Shown: piece after piece, positions 7,291 through 16,033 of the stretch
Layout of the letters: each line of letters begins with the position of its first letter
Position numbering within the stretch: position 1 is the first letter of the stretch
DNA from: SLJM01 sp964415785
GTDB taxonomy: Bacteria; Myxococcota_A; Bradymonadia; Bradymonadales; Bradymonadaceae
NCBI GenBank assembly: GCA_964415785.1
Contig: CAYQBU010000053.1
Coordinates: 1-21,065, forward strand
DNA: 21,065 bases
Direction of reading: 5' to 3'
Position numbers and translations under genes: made by a program
Notes under the pieces: generated by a model
The model's input: only the letters and a program-made list of their open reading frames with translations
Told to the model about the DNA's origin: nothing
The model's database searches: none

Positions 7291-9750
7291 TCAGCCCAGA
7301 ATTTTGAGGAATTTACGGATCACCTTTTTTTCGCCCACCGTGGGAAAGTCGATGGTCAGCCGAGCCTTGTCGCCATCGCCGGAGACGGCCAAGACTTCGC
7401 CGATGCCAAAGCGGGAGTGGCTCACGGTGGTGCCGGGGGCGACTTTGGGCGACGAGGCGTCGGCGGAGGCGCGACCGTCGTCGGGATCGACGAGGCCCCA
7501 GTCGTCGGGGGGAGCCTGGTTGAAGCTCTGGTCGTCGTCGGCCGGCGAGGATTGGTCGTAGCTCCAGGAGGGGCGTTGATAGGAGTCCTGGGACGACGAT
7601 TGGCCACGCGATGAGCTGCGACGCGACGGCGAGGAGCCGTAGTCGAGGCGTCGGGCGTCGCTCTGCGAGGAGATGTGGAGGCGGTCGGGGTCGATGTCGA
7701 GGAGGAAGCGACTGGGTCGGGTGGATTTGTACTGGCCGTAGCGTCGGCGGCGTTGGGCGTTGGTCAAAAAGAGGCGGTTCTTGGCGCGGGTCAGGGCGAC
7801 ATAGGCCAGACGTCGCTCTTCGGCCAGTTCCTCGGGGTCTTCTCCCTCGCCGCGGAGACTGGGAAAGAGGCCCTCTTCCAGCCCTACGGCGAAGACGGTG
7901 TCGAATTCCAGGCCCTTGGAGCCGTGGACGGTCATCAGGGTCACGGCGCTGAGGTCGGGCTCTTCTTGAGGAGAGGCCACGAGCGCCGAGCGATCGAGGA
8001 AGGCGCGCAATAGCAGGGCCGGTTCGGCCTCCAGGAGGGGGTCGGAGGAGTCGTCGGGGAGCAGCTCGCGGAGTTGGCTGAGCTGCTCCTCGGTCTTGAT
8101 ATCGCTTTCGAAGTCGCCCAGGGCATTGAGGAGCTCGCCGATATGCTCGCGGCGCTCCCGGGCCTTTTCGGGGCCTTCCTTGTCGAGGTGAGCGTTGTAC
8201 TCGATGCGCTGAATGAGGCGGTTGAGGACGTCCATCAGGGAATCGCATTCCAGGAGGTCGTCGCGGGTGGCCTGGAGGATGTCCTCGAATTGCTCCAGTC
8301 CGCGGCGGGAGACGCCGCTGAGGGAGCGCACTTCATCGACCTCGGGAGATGAGGCGATGGGGGCGGAGAAGAGGTCGTGTTGAGGGGCTTCTTCGCGGTG
8401 GCGAAGGCGGAGGGCGCCCTGAAGGTGGTCGACACCGTCCAGGCCGGCGGCGGCCCGGAGCTTGTCGACCGTGGTGTTTCCGACGCCACGGCGAGGGGTA
8501 TTGATGATGCGGGCAGTGGCGATATCGTCGGCCGGATTGAGAGCTGCGCGGAGGTAGGCCAACAAATCTTTGATCTCTTCGCGGTCATAGAAGCTGAGGC
8601 CGCCGACGATGCGGTAGGTCACCCCCCACTGGCGGAGCTGCTCTTCGAAGAGGCGGCTCTGGGCATTGGTGCGATAGAAGATCGCGAAGTCTTGGGGGTC
8701 GGCGCCGCGGCGCAGGTCGTCAAAGATTTGCTCCACGACGAAGGCGGCCTCCTCGCGGTCGTCCTGACCGGTAAAGACGGTGATCGCTTCGCCCTCGGGG
8801 CGCTCGGTCCACAGCTCCTTGGGGTGGCGCCACTCGTTTTTAGCGATGATATCGTTGGCGGCGTCCAGGATGGTGGATGTGGAGCGATAGTTTTGCTCCA
8901 ACTTCACGGTCTCCACGGCGTCGAAAGCGCGGTCAAATTCCAGGATATGCGTGGCGTCAGCGCCGCGCCACCGGTAGATGGATTGATCGTCGTCGCCGAC
9001 GACACACAGGTTGTTGTGGGTGCTGGTGAGATGCTCCAGAAGTTCGTATTGGGCGGGGTTGGTGTCCTGAAATTCGTCGACCAGCAGGTACTTCCACTGG
9101 TGGCTGAGCTGACGGGCGATGTGGGGGTGATCGCGAAAGAGGACCAGGGGTTGGACGATGAGATCGCCAAAGTCGGCGGCGTCGGCGCGGCGAAGTGCCT
9201 TCTGGTAGTCGCGGTAAAAGTTGGCGTCCGCCTCCTCGCCGGGGCCGTGGGCGGCTTCCAGCACCTGGCGGGGGGTATGGCCGCGGTTTTTCTGGCGGTC
9301 GATAAAGGCCTGGCGCTGGCGGACTTCGCCGCGGCGTTTGTCGAGGCCCTGTTGGTCGAGAAGGTTTTTGATGAGGCGGCGTTGGTCGCTGGTGTCGTAG
9401 ATCGAGAAATGCCAGTCCAGGCCCAGTTTTCGGGCGTAGCGCCGAAGCAGGCGGGCCCCCATGCTGTGGAAGGTAGAGATATGGATCTGGGAGGCCGCAT
9501 GGTCGTCGTCCACCAGTCGGTCGACGCGCTCGCGCATCTCGGCGGCGGCGCGATTGGTGAAGGTGACGGCGGCGATCGCCGAGGGGGGCACGCCGTGGAC
9601 CTCGATGAGGTAGGCGATGCGGTGGGTCAATACGCGGGTCTTGCCGCTACCGGCGCCGGCCAGGACCAGAAGGGGGCCGTCGCGATGGATCACCGCTTCG
9701 CGCTGAGGAGGGTTGAGGGCGTCGAGCCAGGATGGGGGGGGTTGGTTCAT
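7291..9750 (-). CDS. pcrA: UvrD/PcrA-type superfamily 1A DNA helicase
   Basis: An ATP-driven 3'-5' DNA helicase acting in repair and in clearing recombination or stalled RNA polymerase complexes. Visible motifs in order: Q-motif around Gln16, Walker A AGAGSGKT (31-38, Lys37), motif Ia AVTFTNRAA, motif II VDEFQDT (224-230), motif III GDDDQSIYRWRGA (252-264), QNYRS, then TVHGSKGLEFDTVFAVGLEEG and RRLAYVALTRAK. After the helicase core a Ser/Arg/Gln/Asp-rich disordered linker of about 80 residues leads to a C-terminal Tudor-like domain (about 770-819, PGTTVSHSRFGIGEV) of the type PcrA and UvrD use to bind RNA polymerase. At 819 aa it is about 100 longer than typical PcrA, mostly from the linker. 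No clear Shine-Dalgarno precedes ATG 9750. Whether it is the UvrD or the PcrA orthologue cannot be told here. Confidence 0.92.
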   Translation of the reverse strand: MNQPPPSWLDALNPPQREAVIHRDGPLLVLAGAGSGKTRVLTHRIAYLIEVHGVPPSAIAAVTFTNRAAAEMRERVDRLVDDDHAASQIHISTFHSMGARLLRRYARKLGLDWHFSIYDTSDQRRLIKNLLDQQGLDKRRGEVRQRQAFIDRQKNRGHTPRQVLEAAHGPGEEADANFYRDYQKALRRADAADFGDLIVQPLVLFRDHPHIARQLSHQWKYLLVDEFQDTNPAQYELLEHLTSTHNNLCVVGDDDQSIYRWRGADATHILEFDRAFDAVETVKLEQNYRSTSTILDAANDIIAKNEWRHPKELWTERPEGEAITVFTGQDDREEAAFVVEQIFDDLRRGADPQDFAIFYRTNAQSRLFEEQLRQWGVTYRIVGGLSFYDREEIKDLLAYLRAALNPADDIATARIINTPRRGVGNTTVDKLRAAAGLDGVDHLQGALRLRHREEAPQHDLFSAPIASSPEVDEVRSLSGVSRRGLEQFEDILQATRDDLLECDSLMDVLNRLIQRIEYNAHLDKEGPEKARERREHIGELLNALGDFESDIKTEEQLSQLRELLPDDSSDPLLEAEPALLLRAFLDRSALVASPQEEPDLSAVTLMTVHGSKGLEFDTVFAVGLEEGLFPSLRGEGEDPEELAEERRLAYVALTRAKNRLFLTNAQRRRRYGQYKSTRPSRFLLDIDPDRLHISSQSDARRLDYGSSPSRRSSSRGQSSSQDSYQRPSWSYDQSSPADDDQSFNQAPPDDWGLVDPDDGRASADASSPKVAPGTTVSHSRFGIGEVLAVSGDGDKARLTIDFPTVGEKKVIRKFLKILG

Positions 9751-9793
9751 GGATACTAAGCAGGGAAAAAGGGGGCATCATCGCCGGACCATG

Positions 9794-9822
9794 GTTATGC
9801 CGAGGACGGGCTCCAGAGACAA
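9794..9822 (-). promoter_or_regulatory. Candidate promoter for the helicase gene
   Basis: On the minus strand TTGTCT and CATAAC are 17 bases apart, each matching four of six consensus positions. It would give a leader of roughly 35-40 bases. Weak call within the 218-bp divergent spacer 9751-9968. Confidence 0.28.
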
Positions 9823-9870
9823 GTGTGCAGCCCGGTGAGCATTGCCAATTTGGGGGGGCAGGGCTTAGAG

Positions 9871-9898
9871 TTGAGAGGACTGATGAGAGTGATACAAC
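9871..9898 (+). promoter_or_regulatory. Candidate promoter for the GNAT gene
   Basis: TTGAGA (9871-9876) and TACAAC (9893-9898) are separated by 16 bases, about 70 bases upstream of the chosen start of the acetyltransferase. Confidence 0.35.
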
Positions 9899-9968
9899 CA
9901 CTGGCGCCATCGATGGCGTCGAGAACCCTGAGGGGCCCGTGGAAGGAGTACCTTTTCGAGGAGATTAC

Positions 9969-10757
9969 ATGCCCATTGAAGCACTGAGCGATCGCGATGA
10001 ATTGCGTCGGTTTTTGATCAAGGACCGACTGGCCAATGCCTATCTGTTGGGCAATCTCGATCCCGCCTATTTTCAATTCTGCGATTGGTACGGAGCACGA
10101 GGCGAGCAAGGAGAGATCTCGAACCTCGTGCTTTTGTACACGGGGTTGAGCCTTCCGGTGGTCTTTATGAGCGGCGGAGGCGAGGGGATGGAGCGATTTC
10201 TGGGGGAGTTGGAGGCAGTGCTTCCAGAGCGCTTTCACTTCCATGTGGTCGAGGAACAGATGGAGGCGGTGCGCGAGGTCTTCGATCTCAGTGAGGCGTC
10301 GCGCATGATCCGCATGGGCCTCGATGAGGCGAGCTTTCAGAGCCCGGAATTCGACGACCGGGTGGAGCGGCTCGGCCACCGCGACACGGCGGCGATCATG
10401 GAACTCTACGAGCACTATCCGGACAATTTCTTCGAGCCTCATCAATTGGAGACCGGATTTTATTACGGAATTCGAGATGGGGACAAGATCATCAGCATGG
10501 GTGGCGTCCACGTGGTCAGCGAGGAGTACGACGTGGCGCTGCTGGGCAACCTGGTCACCGATCGAGCCCACCGCGGCCAGGGGCTGGCCACGGCGATCAC
10601 GGGCCGATTGATCGATGAGCTCTTTGATCAGGTGTCGCTCTTGGCGCTCAACGTCGGCGAGGACAACGAGCCAGCGGTGCGGCTGTATCGCTCCATGGGC
10701 TTTGAGGCCAATAATATCTTTTATGAGGGCCGTCGGGAGGCACCGGGCGCGATGTGA
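9969..10757 (+). CDS. GNAT-family N-acetyltransferase
   Basis: A 262-aa cytoplasmic protein that probably transfers an acetyl group from acetyl-CoA to an unknown amine. The C-terminal half is a GNAT domain: the core strand LLGNLVTD, then the pyrophosphate-binding loop HRGQGLA (201-207; R-x-x-G-x-G/A pattern), and VGEDNEPAVRLYRSMGF, the usual last helix and strand. The N-terminal half is a degenerate partner domain, as in FR47-like or tandem GNAT proteins. The reading frame stays open up to 9732, but ATG 9969 is preferred because GAGGAG lies five bases before it and the upstream residues look non-coding and cover the divergent promoter zone. It converges on the DksA-like gene 27 bases away. 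Confidence 0.85.
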   Translation: MPIEALSDRDELRRFLIKDRLANAYLLGNLDPAYFQFCDWYGARGEQGEISNLVLLYTGLSLPVVFMSGGGEGMERFLGELEAVLPERFHFHVVEEQMEAVREVFDLSEASRMIRMGLDEASFQSPEFDDRVERLGHRDTAAIMELYEHYPDNFFEPHQLETGFYYGIRDGDKIISMGGVHVVSEEYDVALLGNLVTDRAHRGQGLATAITGRLIDELFDQVSLLALNVGEDNEPAVRLYRSMGFEANNIFYEGRREAPGAM

Positions 10758-10764
10758 TCGCGCC
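10746..10764. terminator. Inverted repeat at convergent gene ends
   Basis: GGCGCGAT and ATCGCGCC pair perfectly around GTG, covering the stop of the GNAT gene. No T tract follows, so this may be a weak terminator or RNA 3'-end hairpin for one or both convergent genes. Confidence 0.35.
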
Positions 10765-10784
10765 GGCGGTGACGGTGGAAAGGA

Positions 10785-11177
10785 TCAGCGAAAGAGGCCA
10801 GGGCGCTTGCGATGGTGGCGGCGCTGGGAGGCCTCTTTTTCTTCTTTGCAATCGATGCAGAGCCGGGCCACGGGGCGAGCCTCCAGGCGGGCCTGGCCGA
10901 TGGGCTCTTCGCATTCCACGCACAGGCCATAGGTGCCGTCGGTGATCTCTTCGAGGGCCTTGTTGACCTGGTTGAGCAGATTGCTCTCCCGGTCTTTGAG
11001 GCGCATCTCCGTGGAGGTGCCTTGCTCGTCGGTGGATTCGTCGATGGAGTCGCCCGTGCGATCGGGGCGGTCGCGAAGTTTCTGGCGAGCGCGGTGGTTG
11101 TGGCTGACAAGCTCGGCGCGTCGAGCTTCCAATGTCTGACGCATGGCGTCGAGGAAATCGTCGCTATAGGGGGTCAT
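10785..11177 (-). CDS. DksA/TraR-family C4 zinc-finger transcription factor
   Basis: A 130-aa protein of the family that enters the RNA polymerase secondary channel and tunes initiation, often with ppGpp. The C-terminal zinc finger has Cys86, Cys89, Cys107 and Cys110 (C-x2-C-x17-C-x2-C) in the family context YGLCVEC...RLEARPVARLCIDC. Residues 8-35 and 55-80 form the two helices of a coiled coil, with an acidic tip at DSIDESTDE (43-51). ATG 11177 is chosen because AAGGAG sits five bases upstream; the frame extends 31 codons further but without a ribosome site. At 130 aa it is shorter than E. coli DksA (151 aa) and has a short N-terminal segment, so it may be a secondary DksA rather than the main one. 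Inverted-repeat copy B lies 55-110 bases upstream. Confidence 0.88.
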   Translation of the reverse strand: MTPYSDDFLDAMRQTLEARRAELVSHNHRARQKLRDRPDRTGDSIDESTDEQGTSTEMRLKDRESNLLNQVNKALEEITDGTYGLCVECEEPIGQARLEARPVARLCIDCKEEKEASQRRHHRKRPGLFR

Positions 11178-11231
11178 GGGTACTCCTTGGAAAAGCGCTG
11201 GGTGGACCGTGATCAGCGAAGTTGCTGAAGC

Positions 11232-11286
11232 CTTGCCCGGATGATTCACGACGCGTCTAGGACGTCTCATGAATGATCCAGCCTAA
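11232..11286. repeat. Inverted-repeat element, copy B (two 19-bp half-sites)
   Basis: Half-site B1 (11232-11250, minus strand) reads CGTGAATCATCCGGGCAAG and B2 (11268-11286, plus strand) reads CATGAATGATCCAGCCTAA. They are separated by 17 bp, with complementary GACG/CGTC at the inner edges. It lies upstream of the DksA-like gene and matches copies at 5842-5922 and 19125-19143. Confidence 0.65.
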
Positions 11287-11370
11287 GGGAAGTTAAGAAC
11301 GATGCGAAGGGTGTGAAGCCACAAGGCCAGCGCCAGGGGGCAATGCCGGCTGGGAGGAATGGGTGGGCTG

Positions 11371-11379
11371 TGCTATAAA
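11371..11379 (+). promoter_or_regulatory. Extended -10 promoter candidate for rng
   Basis: TGCTATAAA fits the extended -10 pattern TG-N-TATAAT with one mismatch. No good -35 is seen, as is common for extended -10 promoters. Transcription would start near 11386, about 356 bases ahead of the rng ATG. Confidence 0.45.
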
Positions 11380-11385
11380 AAGAGA

Positions 11386-11741
11386 AGCAAGAATTGGCGC
11401 CGACGGTGCATCCTTTCAATGAGGATCGCCATCGGCATCCAGGAGGCCGGAGGGTCGGCGCGAGAGCATCGGCCAGGTGGGCGCTTCGGGTGGTAAAGCC
11501 CCGGGCGTGGAGACCGCTTCGTAGCTGCCTGGAATTCGTATCGAAACCGTTTCAGTATCTGGTAAGCCCCCACAACGGCAATGCAGGAGGTAGCAAGGCT
11601 ATGACAATGGCCATCTGGGGCGGGGTAAAAGGCAGGGACCACCCCTGGAAGCTGGTGGGGCCTCTTTGCTAAACGCCTTCGCCGATGGTGGTGTCAGCGC
11701 TCTGTGATGTCGAAACGTGGAGGGGCACCGACCGAGGTTTT
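11386..11741 (+). promoter_or_regulatory. Probable long structured 5' leader of rng (or an independent small RNA)
   Basis: This 356-bp stretch has no convincing gene. It holds a long near-perfect hairpin (11399-11436: GCCGACGGTG and AGGATCGCCATCGGC arms around TTCAATG, with one bulge and one mismatch), a GGCCG/CGGCC stem just after it, many further GC-rich self-complementary patches, and a possible hairpin at 11630-11665 (CCACC/GGTGG) followed by CTCTTTG. It does not match the conserved parts of RNase P RNA, tmRNA, SRP RNA, TPP or cobalamin riboswitches that I looked for. Long structured leaders are known for rne in enterobacteria, where RNase E feeds back on its own mRNA. The assignment here is inference from length, stems and position. 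Confidence 0.4.
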
Positions 11742-13250
11742 ATGTCGAATGTACTGGTAGTCAACTCGACGCGTGCAGAAACTCGAGTGGCATTAATCGA
11801 AGACGGGATACTCAGCGAATTATATATGGAGCGACGCCGCGACCGCGGCATCGCCGGTAATATCTACAAGGGAAAAATTCGCCGTGTGATCCCGGGAATG
11901 CAGGCCGCATTCATCAATATCGGGCAGGAAAAGGCTGGCTTCCTACACGTCAGCGACTTCTATGATTTTGATAAAGATCTCAAGAAGTTAGAAAACGACC
12001 CCAAGCACTGGCCGCCGCCGTCGCGGGGAAAGATCAGCAAAAAGATCAATATCTCGGACTGCATGACCGAGGGAGAGGACATCCTGGTGCAGGTCTCCAA
12101 GGAGCCCATCGGCACCAAAGGGGCTCGGATGACGGGGCATATCTCGTTGCCCGGCCGCTACGTCGTCTTCATGCCCACGGTCAGCCACGTCGGGGTCTCG
12201 CGACGGATCGGCTCCGACAAAGAGCGCAAGCGATTGCGCAAGATCGTGGAGAAGAATCGACCCAAGGGAACGGGCTTTATCGTTCGCACGGTCAGCGAGG
12301 ATATCGCCGAGGAAAAGATCCTTCGCGACATGGAGCTATTGGTCAATCTGTGGACCGACGTGTTGGAGCGCTTCAAGGGCGAGAAGTCGCCGTCGCTGCT
12401 CAACGAAGAGCCCGATCTGTTGTTGCGGGCCACCCGCGACCTGTTTACGGCAGACGTCGAAAAATTGGTGGTCGATGACCGCCATTCCTACAAGCAGGTC
12501 ACGGAATTTACCTCCCAGTATATGCCGGGATTTGATGCCGATATCGACCTGTATAAGGCCACGGAGCCCATCTTTGACGCCTATGGTATCGAGCCCGAGA
12601 TCGAGCGCGCCCTGGCTCAGGAAGTGGAGTTGGAGAGTGGGGGAAGCCTGGTGTTTGATAAGACGGAGGCCCTGACGGCAGTGGACGTCAACACCGGCGG
12701 GTTTACGGGCTCCACCAGTGACCTGGAGGAGACGATCTTGCGCACCAATTTGGAGGCCGCCGAAGAGGTGGTCTATCAGTTGAGGCTGCGAAATATCGGC
12801 GGAATCATTATCATCGACTTCATCGATATGGAAGATGCCCGCAATCGGGAGCGCGTCTACCGCACGCTGGAAGAGGCGCTGCAAAACGATCGGGTGACCA
12901 CCAATGCGCTGGCGATCAGCGATTTTGGATTGGTGGAGATGACCCGAAAGCGGGTGCGCGAGTCGCTGGGCCAATACCTGTGTACGCCCTGCCCTCATTG
13001 TCAGGGCCGCGGCAAGATCAAGACCAGGGAGACAGTGGCCGCCGAGATCGTGCGCCAGGTGCGGCGCGAGGCGCCGATGATGGAGGGCAAAAATATCTAC
13101 GTCGACGCCCATCCAGAGGTCGTCTCGTATCTGTTGAACGTAGAGCGGACGACGATCCAGGAATTGGAAAAGCTCTTTGAGCGAAAGATCAATCTTCGAG
13201 GAATGCGCGACAAGCATGTGGAGCGATTTGAACTCGCCGAGGCGAGGTAA
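11742..13250 (+). CDS. rng: Ribonuclease E/G family endoribonuclease (RNase G-like)
   Basis: A single-strand-specific endoribonuclease for rRNA maturation and mRNA decay. The 502-aa length lacks the long disordered tail of RNase E, so it is RNase G-sized. An S1 RNA-binding domain spans about residues 35-130 (GNIYKGKIRRVIPGMQAAFINIG). The DNase I-like catalytic region has metal-binding Asp315 in AVDVNTGGFTG and Asp359 in IIIDFIDM. The zinc-link is CPHC (417-420), with an extra Cys414 just before it, followed by QGRGKIKT. ATG 11742 follows GAGG at a fair distance. The frame is open 19 codons upstream, but those lack a ribosome site. Twenty-one bases separate it from glpK, so the two are probably co-transcribed. 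The long leader suggests post-transcriptional control. Confidence 0.93.
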   Translation: MSNVLVVNSTRAETRVALIEDGILSELYMERRRDRGIAGNIYKGKIRRVIPGMQAAFINIGQEKAGFLHVSDFYDFDKDLKKLENDPKHWPPPSRGKISKKINISDCMTEGEDILVQVSKEPIGTKGARMTGHISLPGRYVVFMPTVSHVGVSRRIGSDKERKRLRKIVEKNRPKGTGFIVRTVSEDIAEEKILRDMELLVNLWTDVLERFKGEKSPSLLNEEPDLLLRATRDLFTADVEKLVVDDRHSYKQVTEFTSQYMPGFDADIDLYKATEPIFDAYGIEPEIERALAQEVELESGGSLVFDKTEALTAVDVNTGGFTGSTSDLEETILRTNLEAAEEVVYQLRLRNIGGIIIIDFIDMEDARNRERVYRTLEEALQNDRVTTNALAISDFGLVEMTRKRVRESLGQYLCTPCPHCQGRGKIKTRETVAAEIVRQVRREAPMMEGKNIYVDAHPEVVSYLLNVERTTIQELEKLFERKINLRGMRDKHVERFELAEAR

Positions 13251-13271
13251 ACCCAGCCAAAAGGAGCGGTG

Positions 13272-14750
<1,479 letters not shown>

Positions 14751-14763
14751 AGCTCTCCGGGAG

Positions 14764-15321
14764 TTAGAATTCCAGATCGCGGAGGTGGCCGCGAACCGTG
14801 ATCGCCAACGCCGGATCGTCGAGCTGGGCCTCGAAGTCGAAGAGCGCCGAGATGGCCTCGTCATCGATGCGCATGACGGTGATGGAGCCGGAGTCCTCGT
14901 CGGGGGTGAAGCGATGGCGCTGGTCGTCATCGTCGACGATGCTCAGTTCGGCGGCCACGGTGTGGTCGTCGCGCTGGGGGCCAAAGGGATATTGTTCGGG
15001 CTTCAGGTCGTCGGGGAAACTGAGGCGAAGGGTTATTTGGTGGTCGCCGATCTGAAGGACCAGGTGGTCGCCGGCCTCGCGGCGGCGTTGGTCGGCGCAG
15101 GTAACGCTGCCCTCCAGGTCGCCGGTGACATCGATATGGTAGCAGGCGTCGCGAAGCGCCCCCTCGGCGGTGGAAGGCTGGTCCTGGCTGTCGGCCTCCG
15201 TGTCGCCAGCCGGTGCGTCGGTTTCGTCGGCCGGCGCGGGAGCGGAGTCGCAGGCGACGAAGGCCAGTAGTAAAGCGACGGCCAGGATGGAGAGCGATGG
15301 CAATGCATATGGAGAGGTCAT
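14764..15321 (-). CDS. Small unrecognised lipoprotein, 185 aa
   Basis: The N-terminus MTSPYALPSLSILAVALLLA leads to the lipobox FVAC (Cys at about residue 24), then an acidic Ala/Asp/Pro linker to about residue 50. The folded part (about 55-185) is predicted beta-rich, with a Cys pair (ACYHIDV and VTCADQ) likely forming a disulfide, and patterns of alternating hydrophobic residues such as HLVLQIGDHQITLRLSF and GSITVMRIDDEAISALFDF. No family is recognised. The start is uncertain: the chosen ATG overlaps the ATG of the divergent cyclo-ligase-like gene, has no ribosome site, and the signal has no basic n-region. A TTG start inside the signal is possible. The frame is open far upstream, but that part is antisense to the neighbour. 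Confidence 0.7.
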   Translation of the reverse strand: MTSPYALPSLSILAVALLLAFVACDSAPAPADETDAPAGDTEADSQDQPSTAEGALRDACYHIDVTGDLEGSVTCADQRRREAGDHLVLQIGDHQITLRLSFPDDLKPEQYPFGPQRDDHTVAAELSIVDDDDQRHRFTPDEDSGSITVMRIDDEAISALFDFEAQLDDPALAITVRGHLRDLEF

Positions 15322-16033
15322 GACGAAATTCGCAAGCAAGGAGGAAGGTCGAGAGGCGATCTGGTCGGCACTGGAGGATGAAGGGGCGGCGCGTTTTCCC
15401 TTTCCGCCGAAGGGGCGCATTCCAAATTTCTCGGGTGCCGAAGCGGCGGCCCGGCGCCTGATGGAACACCCTCTATTTGTGGACGCAAAGACGGTCAAGA
15501 TCAATCCCGATTCGCCGCAGCGACCGCTTAGAGAGGCGGCGCTGCGGGCGGGAAAGACGTTGATGGTCCCCACGCCGCGGCTCAAGGCGGGGTTTTTGCG
15601 TTTTGATCCGGCGCAGATCGATGAGGACGATATGCGCGATGCCTCGATGATCAGCCGCTGGGCTCCCTTTGGTGATGAGGTGGCTCTGGAGGCGATGCCC
15701 CCGGTGGACCTGATCGTCACGGGTTGCGTGGCCGTGACGCCCGATGGAGGTCGTCTGGGCAAGGGCCACGGCTATAGTGATCTGGAGTACGCCATCTTAC
15801 AGGAGCTGGGCCAACCGCCGGTGCCGGTGGTGACCACGGTTCATGAGTTGCAGGTCGTGGAGGGGTTTCCGGCGGCGAGCCACGATCTCAAGCTGAGTGT
15901 GGTCGCCTCCCCGGAGCGGGTGATCGATTGCGGGGTGCCCAATGGAGGAGCGATGGGCATCGATTGGTCCAAGCTGGACGCCGAAGATCTGGAGGCGATG
16001 CCGATCCTCCAGGAGCTCAAGGACCGGCTATGA
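15320..16033 (+). CDS. 5-formyltetrahydrofolate cyclo-ligase-like protein (COG0212 type)
   Basis: A 237-aa cytoplasmic protein of the 5-FCL/MTHFS fold. Family features are REAIWSALE near the start, GRIPNFSGAEAAA, VKINPDSPQRPLREAAL, GKTLMVPTPRL, and the nucleotide/folate loop GRLGKGHGYSDLEYAIL (144-160). The RIPNF and NPDSPQ segments fit the longer archaeal/plant-like branch rather than the short bacterial YgfA enzymes. Some members of that branch have been tied to thiamine metabolism rather than to folate recycling, so true cyclo-ligase activity is not assured. ATG 15320 is supported by GGAG five bases upstream. The frame is open to 15170, but that part is antisense to the lipoprotein. Starts overlap with the divergent lipoprotein gene, and the stop overlaps the convergent Usp gene by 6 bases. 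Confidence 0.82.
   Translation: MTKFASKEEGREAIWSALEDEGAARFPFPPKGRIPNFSGAEAAARRLMEHPLFVDAKTVKINPDSPQRPLREAALRAGKTLMVPTPRLKAGFLRFDPAQIDEDDMRDASMISRWAPFGDEVALEAMPPVDLIVTGCVAVTPDGGRLGKGHGYSDLEYAILQELGQPPVPVVTTVHELQVVEGFPAASHDLKLSVVASPERVIDCGVPNGGAMGIDWSKLDAEDLEAMPILQELKDRL

Noticed and set aside
8377..9759. Plus-strand open frame of 460 codons opposite the helicase
   Set aside because: Val/Gly/Ala-rich antisense artefact; the helicase motifs on the minus strand are unmistakable.
9732..9968. N-terminal extension of the GNAT gene
   Set aside because: Open only by chance; it overlaps the helicase start and the divergent promoter zone, while ATG 9969 has a proper ribosome site.
11583..11600. GCAGGAGGTAGCAAGGCT, which superficially recalls an SRP RNA core
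   Set aside because: The GGAAGGNAGCAGCC-type asymmetric loop and tetraloop context are missing.
11394..11672. 92-codon plus-strand frame in the rng leader
   Set aside because: No ribosome site, composition unlike neighbours, and the stretch is explained by strong RNA stems.
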